From positions 1,470,001 to 1,534,000 of the forward strand of contig JABMCL010001305.1 of NCBI GenBank assembly GCA_018857735.1: 64,000 bases of DNA. The letters are read 5' to 3'. The notes beneath the pieces are model-generated. The model saw only the letters and a list, made by a program, of their open reading frames with translations. It had not been told where the DNA came from and searched no databases. Positions 45,001-64,000 of this stretch are shown piece after piece. Source of the DNA: Alviniconcha marisindica. Taxonomy: Eukaryota; Mollusca; Gastropoda; Provannidae. The position numbers were made by a program, and so were the translations under genes. Within the stretch, counting starts at the first letter, position 1. Every line of letters starts with the position of its first letter.

Positions 45001-45370
45001 AAAGAGTGACAGTACATTATGAGTCTATGACATTTCCCAATCTGCCTGTGATATTCTTCGTTCACTTCTTGGTATCATTCTATAAAGTGATTTTGCATTT
45101 GGTTAAAAATAAAATGCCTTTGTTATCAGTAGGATGTATCATTATACAAGTTATGAATAATCATATGATGTCCTTAGCAAAGTGTTTTTCACAGAATTAG
45201 AATGTCACATGACCAACATGAAAAATGAATTCCAACTTTTCATGCGTTCTAACACTAAAAGGAAGCAAAGTCTTGAAACAAGCATATATATATAGCTGGT
45301 CAGTAAAGCCTGTTCTTATGACTGCCGTGGAAAGAAAGGAATGCCGTGGAAAGAAACTGTAACACCAGAA
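41531..45370. other. intergenic region between the C3orf20-like gene and TUFM
   Basis: Contains a CT/TG block at 41980-42050, a CpG-containing stretch to 42290 with a donor-like ACAG/GTAGTTTTC at about 42281, a GA-rich block at 43090-43135 and A/T-rich sequence. No protein gene is recognised. It may include an untranslated first exon on the plus strand near 42060-42281, with weak support. Confidence 0.5.
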
Positions 45371-45375
45371 CCAAT

Positions 45376-45381
45376 TTTATT
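45376..45381 (-). promoter_or_regulatory. TUFM: probable TUFM poly(A) signal
   Basis: AATAAA on the minus strand about 295 bases past the TUFM stop. Inferred from position; other A/T-rich candidates exist further down. Confidence 0.4.
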
Positions 45382-45675
45382 GCAGAGAGTTTTTAAGATG
45401 TACCTAAATTAACATGGGTCTCTATCTCTATGTCACTGCACTAGATGATTGATTTCAAACATGACTAAAGGAGTAACACTAACACTGTAACAGTTATCAA
45501 CATCTGAAGTACAACAGAAATTCAAACATGCAATGATGGCTAATGTATATATATTACACACATCTTTTCATTTCCAGCCTACAAAAAGTCAGCACACAAA
45601 AACAGCCAAAATCTGATTTGTTACTGTCCTGCTCGGTCACTTGCTGAAGTCAATGTCATTGCGAGTCATTCTGAG

Positions 45676-46643
45676 TTACTGCTGGCTCCTCTTCTTGTCA
45701 CGAGCCTTGATGCGATCCTTGTCCAGTTCCTCCATGTTGCGGTCCGGCAGGAGATTGGTGATGACGCCATAGCCCAGGGTGCCGGTCCCATCACGAACGG
45801 TGAACCGCATCCCCTTCTCAATGACCATCTTCCTCCGCAGATTCATGACAACACGAGCATCTTCACCAGGCATGATCAAGTCTTTGTCTGGGATTTCCAG
45901 AAAGGCTGGCGAATCCCAGGTGGTGCAGAACATCTGCGTCTGAAAGAAAGGGGTGAAGGGCTTTGTGCGGCCACCTTCCTCCTTGCTCAGCAGGTAGATC
46001 TGGGCCTCAAAGTGATTGTGCATGGACACAGTGCCTGGCTTGCACAGCACTACACCTCGGCGCAGTTCATCACGCTTGATGCCGCGGATGAGTGCTCCCA
46101 GCTGGTCACCAGCCTCGGCACGCTCCAGCTGCTTCTTGAACATCTCAATTCCAGTGATGGTGCTTTTCCAGACCTTGTCATAACCCAGGAGCTCACACTC
46201 ATCTCCTTTCTTCACCACGCCCCGCTCCAACTTTCCAGACACCACCGTGCCACGCCCCTGGATGGAAAAGATGGACTCGATGGGCATGTAGAATGGCTTC
46301 TCAAGATCACGGACAGGCAGTGGGATGTAGGAGTCAACTGCTTTGAGGAGCTCTCGTACCTTCTCCGCACCAAGCTCGGGCTGTCGATCCTCCAGGGCAC
46401 ACAAAGCGGAACCGATGATGATGGGGGTGTTGTCTCCGTCATAGCCAAACTCAGATAGCAGCTCTCTCACCTCCATCTCCACCAGTTCCAGCATCTCCTT
46501 GTCAGCAGCATCAGCCTTGTTGATAAAGACAACCAGCTTGGTAATGCCGATCTGTTTGGCCAGCAGGAGATGCTCACGGGTCTGTGGCATTGTGCCGTCT
46601 GTTGCTGCCACCACCAGGATGGCACCATCCATCTGAGCGGTTC
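45676..46643 (-). CDS. TUFM: TUFM coding exon 2
   Basis: Acceptor CTTATTTGCAG, 968 bp to TAA at 45676-45678. Starts [20 protein letters not shown], directly continuing the G domain. The join [11 protein letters not shown] reproduces the EF-Tu family sequence. Confidence 0.93.
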
Positions 46644-49600
46644 CTGCAAATAAGTGAGCACCTTGTAAACATCCATGCACATATTAATTATCTAGTCTAA
46701 CTTATTAAAGTCATAACATAAAAAAAAAATCAGATTAGTCTAGCAAGAGTCCATTTCTGGCAAATCATTTCAGGTGCCATAATTGAATCAATGAATATAT
46801 ATATATATATATATATCTGTAACCGAGTGCACTGTGTGTGTCCAGGGCCATGACCCTTTAACCATTTCTTTCCTGTCGTCCTTTCTCTTTTTTGATTGGG
46901 TGTGAGTTTTATGGCCCTAATTATCTGAAATGTTAAAATATGCATGCTGGGCCCGATGCGCCCTCTTCCCCCCAGTGTCCCTGCAGAAGCAGGTAGCCTT
47001 TTAGTGTGTGCGTTACCTGGGCACCAATGCATCTGATTCAGTGGACAGCCTGTAAGGAGTTATTTTTCTATGGCTTATTGTTCTGTTGTTTCATACTGAC
47101 GTAAATGATGTATGTTACCATGTTCACAACGTGCCTTGATTTTGGTTCAAACACGTGGGAAATTCTGGCATGATTGCCGCCATGGCATCAGTATACATTG
47201 TTTGTGTGTTCAAATTTTAAGCCTTTATGCCACAAGGTGACCAGTGTTTCCAACATGTATGCACTAATCCTGGTTAGCTGATATGTAGCTAGTAAGTTAT
47301 GCTGCCATTGTTGGATGTTCAGTCTTAGTGATGCTTTGCCGATGCAAAGTTATCCCTCTAAAGTATGGTTCCGCCTTGTGTGGCCGTGCTATCTCTGTGT
47401 GGCACAACTTATTTGTTTTCTACTGATCTATTCTTCTACATGAAATCAGTGGTTTGTCATGGCTAACACTTTGAAGATGTTGACTTCATAGTTGTCAAAT
47501 GTTCATTTTACTAGCTGAATATGGCTTAGTGCATAGGGGTGATTTTATAAACTGTGAGACATGTCATTTCTGTTTTGATCCAGCTTTTGTTTGGCCAAGT
47601 CTTGGGCGCGCAGACTTTCACTTTGCTTAGCTTGTAAACCCTTTCCAGGTCTTTGTGCGTGTACCTGAACTGGCCGGTGATGCGCGCCAGTAGTGGCAAC
47701 TAGGTCTTTGTCTCTGTTCACTAACCGAGCAGACAGACACAGCCATATCAGTAGCTTAGATTCTTGATACATTACCCGCATCAGTAAGACCCTTAGCATT
47801 GTTCACAGATATGCTCTGCTAGTCAGTAACAGTGACATGCTGTAGCCCTTTTGTACATGCGTTGAGTAACGAGGCTGGAGCTGGTCAGTTTATGACTGAC
47901 TTCCTCCTGCTCACGGCATGTTCCCAAGTGCCACCCATGTCACTGTCACTAGTGTCAGTCTTGTTGTGTGCTTAAGTGGAACAGCTGTAACAAAACTAAC
48001 AATTATCTCACTATTTCTGTTTAGTTAAGAATGATCTTGGTAATCCATATTTTTTACTGTTAGTGTTACTTTATTGTGTAATATTATACACTGGGTGTTC
48101 ATCAGTTAACTGACTGGCCGTCTCTTGTATACTCACCGTGACACTGTGAGATATGGGTTTTAAGTGCAAGTCATGCACACAATTTATGTGCTTGATTATT
48201 AATCATTTTGTCATAGTTACCATCATGTATTATAGTAACCTACAGGTAAACTACATGGTTACTGTATTTATTAGATAATTGCTGTTGTTTAGTGTTTACG
48301 TTTGCTTTCATCTTCTAAATGTTTTGTTTGCTTGTGTCTTTTCCAACACAGACACTGTTTCCTGGTTAGTGTAAATAAAAGTTATGTTATAGCAACCTCT
48401 GACTTGTGACTCTTCATTTATGCTTCCAACCTGCTTCCCTCACTCCCCACCCCACTCCCCTACATGTATAAAAAAAATTAAAATTAAAATGAGAACAAAC
48501 AACAAAGGGCATTTGCGACCTTTGTTTGATCTTTCTTCTGTCAACCTTTTTCATTGATTCACTCTTGCCCTATACAGTGATAGACTGGTCAAAATCACAC
48601 TTTATAGCCAGGAAAGATGACCCTTCATGAAATTTTGCCTTTTGGATCACTTAAATTCCACCAAAAAGAAAGAAAAGAAAAAAAGAAAAAAGTAGAAGAA
48701 AGAAAACACAAAAATGACAATTAGACAATTCAACATAACAAAGGTAAGAGTACACAAGTAAAATAAAAGCATTGCTGCTGAGATCGATTAAGTGCACAGT
48801 TATTATTCATTACATACCTGCCTTCAGATATCGGCACTAAGGGGACATTTGAAAGGACAAGCCTAATCATGAGCAGGATTTAGAATAAGTGATATTTCTG
48901 GATCTGGATCTGTACGCTCCAGGGACCATTTTTGCAATGGAGCTGGGAGAGCTCAATGGAAATATGAAATATTTTACTTAAAAAGAATAGTCCGTGTGGT
49001 TCCATTTTACAGTCCCTATTTCAAATATTTAAAAACTGGCTAAAATTTATTTCTGCTCTGACTGCCTATGTGTGTGGGTGCAGCCCCTTGTAGTGCTCTG
49101 TCCACTGTTGATGAAAATGCAGTGACAGAGTCTGTTGTGACTACAGTATCTTCTAGCTTGTTCCAGTCAGCCACGGTTCCTACGAAGAATGAGTTCTTAT
49201 ACTTCTCAGTCTTGCTGTCTGGAATCTTCAAGCCACAAGAGTTTTGAATTTCTTGTCTGGCGATGGTGTTGTCATAACTGCAGTCCTTAAAGGTGGTAGG
49301 ATGTATTCTACTTCAACTTCTGTCTGCTGGTGTCAGGAAGTTTTCTGGGGGCATGGCTGGGATGTGGCCCTTCACAATCTTGTAGAGGGTTGTCAGCCGT
49401 TGCTGCTTCCTACGCTCCTGCAGTGGTGGCAGGTTTAGTTCCTGGAGCATGTGTCCCACACATCCTGTCTCTCTTGTCCTGTAGTCTCTCTTGATGAATC
49501 GGGCTGCTTGGCGTTGTACCCGTTGTAACTAGTTTCTAACCCAACCACCAGCTTGACAATTTTGATATTGACCCGACCAGCTTTTAAATTAGTTTTTTTC

Positions 49601-50203
49601 TTTTCTTTCTTTCTTTTCTGGCCATGGTGGTAAAGTGAGGATATGGCCACCCACTGAGAATTCCATCCCACCAGAAAATCTTTGGCATTTCAGCAGGTGC
49701 ATAGTACAGCGTGGCTTAGTATAGTTAGAATAGAGCGAGTAGAGGTTAGACTTGAAAGTCAAATATAGCTCACCAGTGATCATGTTCTTGATGTAATCAG
49801 CATGGCCCGGGCAGTCAACGTGGCCGTAGTGACGTTCCTCCGTCTCATACTCGACCAGCGCAGCATTGATGGTGATACCACGAGCTTTCTCTTCGGGAGC
49901 TTTGTCGATGTCTTCATATCGTTTGTAATCGGCCTTACCAGCGTTGGAGTCTTCTGCAAGCACTTTTGTAATCGCCGCAGTCAGAGTTGTCTTTCCGTGA
50001 TCAACATGACCCACTGTGCCGATGTTGACATGCGGTTTGTCTCGACTGAAGACTTTTTTTGCTGCCGGTGCCGCTGCGAGACGGTGGACAGACGTGAAAA
50101 GCGTTCTGCGGTTGCATTGCAAAGTGTCGATGGTTACCTTTGCCAGAGACGGAAAAGCAAAAGTGTGTGATGAAATCGCACGCCTCAGAATGAAGGTCGC
50201 CAT
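45676..50203 (-). CDS. TUFM: elongation factor Tu, mitochondrial (complete, 2 coding exons, 465 aa)
   Basis: The GTPase delivers aminoacyl-tRNA to the mitochondrial ribosome. Two exons give 1398 coding bases. The ATG at 50203 (AGCATGG) starts an Arg/Ser-rich, acid-poor transit peptide of roughly 50 residues; an upstream in-frame ATG at 50296 has a worse leader and is not chosen. All GTP-binding motifs are intact: GHVDHGKT (65-72), RGITI (108-112), DCPGH (130-134), NKAD (185-188) and SAL (222-224). Domains 2 and 3 follow ([49 protein letters not shown]). The C-terminus is basic ([10 protein letters not shown]). Length is close to vertebrate TUFM (~452-455 aa). Only one intron interrupts the coding region. 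It is divergent from LRGUK. Confidence 0.95.
46818..48464 (+). mobile_element. LTR-like dispersed element, long copy (candidate solo LTR)
   Basis: Starts TGTAACCGAGTGCACTG and ends ACTCCCCTACA. The first ~180 and last ~120 bases match the short copy at 53472. A poly(A) signal (AATAAA at 48374) about 90 bases from the 3' end, and TG...CA-like termini, fit a long terminal repeat. There is no coding sequence and no second LTR. It sits in the TUFM intron in antisense orientation. Its flanks do not show a clear target duplication, perhaps because it landed in (TA)n. Confidence 0.55.
49040..49530 (-). pseudogene. LINE reverse transcriptase C-terminal fragment in the TUFM intron
   Basis: The minus-strand translation gives [20 protein letters not shown] and [20 protein letters not shown], then after a stop [20 protein letters not shown]. 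This is the same region of non-LTR retrotransposon ORF2 as at 32745, but from a different, diverged copy. It is truncated and contains stops. Confidence 0.8.
49774..50203 (-). CDS. TUFM: TUFM coding exon 1
   Basis: ATG at 50203 to donor ACTG/GTGAGC, 430 bp, phase 1 out. Encodes the transit peptide and the P-loop, switch 1 and DCPGHADY region, ending KNMITG. Confidence 0.93.
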
Positions 50204-50614
50204 GCTTGCAAGTACTGACCTCAACCGAAGGGAAGTAACGCTCTGTACCCGACACATTTTGATCAAAAATGTTCGTAAAGGTAAAAATTCAGACATTTAC
50301 AAAATACCTATAATATGATAATAATCACTCATTGATCAAAAGAATATTCCAGACATCCAATTTGGCAAACATGATTTTTTTTTCCGGATTTATGTTAAAA
50401 AATATCCGATGCAACATTTTAAGAAATTAGCAGTAAATTAGTTTTTTAATTATTGTTAAACATGTTTTATAACAAGTCCAAGCTAACTTTAAAAGGATGG
50501 AAATAGTTTAAGAAACAGTAAAACTTTCCTATCATATTTTTTAAGAGAAAAATATGTCCACAAAATAAATATCATTCCGCCCGATTCTAAAAGTCGCCAT
50601 AGCAGCGCGGCAAA
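50204..50614. promoter_or_regulatory. bidirectional TUFM/LRGUK promoter region
   Basis: The two start codons face away from each other across 411 bp. There is no TATA box at an obvious distance. AAAATGGCGG at the LRGUK ATG fits a YY1 core. The region must hold both transcription starts unless distant untranslated exons exist. Confidence 0.6.
50593..50606 (+). promoter_or_regulatory. candidate RFX X-box upstream of LRGUK
   Basis: GTCGCCATAGCAGC matches the palindromic X-box GTTGCCATGGCAAC at 11 of 14 positions, and all three differences are transitions. It lies 8 bases before the LRGUK ATG. RFX factors drive ciliary and sperm-flagellar genes, which fits LRGUK. Confidence 0.55.

Positions 50615-64000
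<13,386 letters not shown>

Larger units (their letters stand above)
46644..49773. other. TUFM: TUFM intron
   Basis: A 3.1-kb intron made largely of transposon-derived sequence: the LTR-like element (46818-48464), unassigned sequence (48465-49039) and the LINE fragment (49040-49530). (TA)n at about 46794-46816 marks the insertion point of the LTR-like element. Confidence 0.8.

Noticed and set aside
46012..46458. 148-codon plus-strand frame
   Set aside because: It lies antisense to TUFM exon 2 and is a shadow of that conserved coding sequence.
49589..49773. Extension of the TUFM exon 1 frame past MITG
   Set aside because: The EF-Tu sequence continues in exon 2 with exact phase; the extension is intron read-through.

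Overview
The window is eukaryotic. Genes are split by GT-AG introns, long introns are full of (CA)n, (GA)n and (TA)n microsatellites, and there are interspersed transposon remnants. Dispersed repeats and LINE fragments resemble what is seen in marine snail genomes, so a gastropod mollusc (possibly a caenogastropod) is the best guess. No mitochondrial, ribosomal RNA or barcode sequence is present to fix the species.

Three protein genes can be assembled exon by exon, with every intron phase agreeing. (1) A minus-strand gene (coding 40188 down to 10928, 16 coding exons, 1063 aa) encodes a FAM194-domain protein of the C3orf20 type, which has no known molecular function. (2) TUFM, mitochondrial elongation factor Tu, lies on the minus strand (50203 down to 45676, two coding exons, 465 aa). 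(3) LRGUK, a leucine-rich-repeat plus guanylate-kinase protein known from sperm tail assembly, lies on the plus strand from 50615 and runs off the right edge (16 exons seen). TUFM and LRGUK are divergent, with 411 bp between start codons. A near-consensus RFX X-box lies just upstream of the LRGUK ATG.

Layout: 1-10.8 kb is non-coding and begins with stacked minisatellites. 10.9-40.2 kb is the C3orf20-like gene, with a probable non-coding first exon and promoter near 41.4-41.5 kb. 41.5-45.4 kb is intergenic. 45.4-50.2 kb is TUFM, whose single large intron holds an LTR-like element and a LINE fragment. 50.6-64 kb is LRGUK.

The most unusual feature is that many intronic minisatellites abut exons and carry copies of the neighbouring splice site. 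One array repeats the last ~30 nt of an exon plus its 5' splice site about 12 times. Another repeats a 3' splice site plus about 20 nt of exon about 10 times. An array in LRGUK holds about 45 units rich in GTAAG donor-like motifs. In addition, two introns in two unrelated genes have U12-type (minor spliceosome) signals. A family of short TTAA-flanked inverted-repeat elements has three copies, one nested inside another repeat whose uninterrupted relative is also in the window.
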